Shown piece after piece: positions 5,926 through 6,224 of a stretch of DNA of 6,224 bases (position 1 is its first letter; the number at the start of each line of letters is the position of its first letter). The notes beneath the pieces were generated by a model. The model saw only the letters and a list, made by a program, of their open reading frames with translations. It did no database searches and was not told the origin of the DNA. Made by a program: the position numbers and the translations under genes. The stretch is from contig JAITST010000453.1 in assembly GCA_031287585.1 (NCBI GenBank), positions 1 through 6,224 of the forward strand. Reading direction: 5' to 3'. Source of the stretch: Planctomycetaceae bacterium (GTDB taxonomy: Bacteria; Planctomycetota; Planctomycetia; Pirellulales; Thermoguttaceae).

Positions 5926-6115
5926 ATGAAAATATCTTTTACAACTATTTTTGCTTTATTTGCCCTTTCTCAATTTTTCAGACGGCGTGGATCACGTGCC
6001 GCCAATCAAATGTTTTGTAGCGGAAATTTTTGAACCGCTTTACACACCAAAAATAATCTACTACAATCGTAAGCCGTTCTATCGAACAACAAATTTTTAC
6101 ACCAAAGGAGTTTGA
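5926..6115 (+). pseudogene. Possible small secreted-protein gene interrupted by a one-base frameshift
   Basis: From ATG 5926 the frame reads MKISFTTIFALFALSQFF, a good Sec signal-peptide start, but as sequenced it ends at a TGA at 6031-6033 (35 residues). Inside the hydrophobic segment is a T5 run (5974-5978). Removing one T joins this start to a second frame that stays open to the TGA at 6113-6115 and encodes SDGVDHVPPIKCFVAEIF and further residues with gene-like codons. The joined product would be 62 residues with one Cys. Its TGA would overlap the ATG at 6115 of the next gene as TGATG, the same junction used between the permease and ATPase here. Only a distant GAAAGG (5908-5913) could serve as ribosome site. 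It may be a real frameshift, a sequencing error in the T-run, or coincidence. No family is recognised. Confidence 0.33.
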
Positions 6116-6224
6116 TGATGGCTTACCGTTTGTTAGTTGTGATGTTGTCTATTGTTTCCGTTTTTCTTTATGCGGAACACAGTGCTAACTCTGCTCTGTC
6201 TGACGAAAATCAGACTGAGCAAGT
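6115..6224 (+). CDS. N-terminus of an exported protein (3' truncated)
   Basis: Thirty-six codons are visible before the window ends. The peptide begins MMAYRLLVVMLSIVSVFLYA, with Arg5 followed by a hydrophobic stretch at about residues 6-20. A polar region containing HSANSALSDENQTE comes next, so this is a Sec signal peptide probably cleaved near the ANSA segment. No lipobox cysteine is present. AAAGGAG at 6104-6110 is a clear ribosome site. It lies four bases from ATG 6115 and seven from ATG 6118, so the second ATG may be the true start. The upstream TGA at 6113-6115 overlaps the first ATG, hinting at coupling to a preceding small gene. The family cannot be told from this fragment. Confidence 0.7.
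   Translation, partial: MMAYRLLVVMLSIVSVFLYAEHSANSALSDENQTEQ

Noticed and set aside
6019..6039. AGCGG/CCGCT hairpin upstream of the right-edge gene
   Set aside because: Only five pairs, no U-run, and it lies within the possible coding stretch; insufficient to call a terminator.
6030..6057. TTGAAC and AATAAT with 16-bp spacing before the right-edge gene
   Set aside because: Possible promoter, but weak, and it would lie inside the candidate small secreted gene; coupling from upstream explains the TGATG junction equally well.

Overview
The window looks like chromosomal DNA from a planctomycete (Planctomycetota, probably Pirellulales-like). The main evidence is a DUF1559 protein at 4724-5851. 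It has a type IV prepilin-like N-terminus and a C-terminal H-X9-DG motif, a family hugely expanded in that phylum. The left edge also carries the tail of a small transthyretin/carboxypeptidase-regulatory-like protein of the kind planctomycetes often encode beside DUF1559 genes. Base composition is moderate, as in gut or anaerobic members rather than GC-rich marine ones. An FmdE-family gene fits an anaerobic or C1-handling lifestyle, but that is inference.

Layout. (1) 1-356, plus strand: 3' end of the small beta-sandwich protein. (2) 357-674: gap between convergent genes, holding a long imperfect hairpin, two small hairpins and a coding-looking but start-less minus-strand frame. (3) 675-4467, minus strand: four genes in transcription order. 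These are a lipoprotein substrate-binding protein (4467-3322), a FecCD-type permease (3256-2198), an ABC ATPase overlapping it by one base in a TGATG junction (2198-1443) and, after a 201-bp gap, an FmdE-like zinc-ribbon protein (1241-675) that may have its own promoter. (4) 4468-4723: divergent control region with two near-consensus sigma70-type promoters back to back, a perfect 10-bp inverted repeat around the plus-strand -35 box, and a 10-bp hairpin in the plus-strand leader. (5) 4724-5851, plus strand: the DUF1559 pseudopilin-like protein. (6) 5852-6114: a downstream hairpin and a possible small secreted-protein gene broken by one base in a T5 run. (7) 6115-6224: start of an exported protein that runs off the window.

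How it fits together. The three ABC genes form a complete type II (BtuCDF/FecBCDE-like) importer for a metal chelate or corrinoid-like cofactor. The SBP resembles a subgroup I associate with methanogens and sulfate/metal-reducing bacteria. With the FmdE-family gene downstream, this suggests a cofactor- or metal-acquisition locus of unknown substrate. The DUF1559 gene is divergently expressed and may share regulation only through the common intergenic region. I see no RNA gene, CRISPR array, insertion sequence or known riboswitch. The most unusual signals are the control region at 4510-4680 and the possible frameshifted small secreted gene at 5926-6115.
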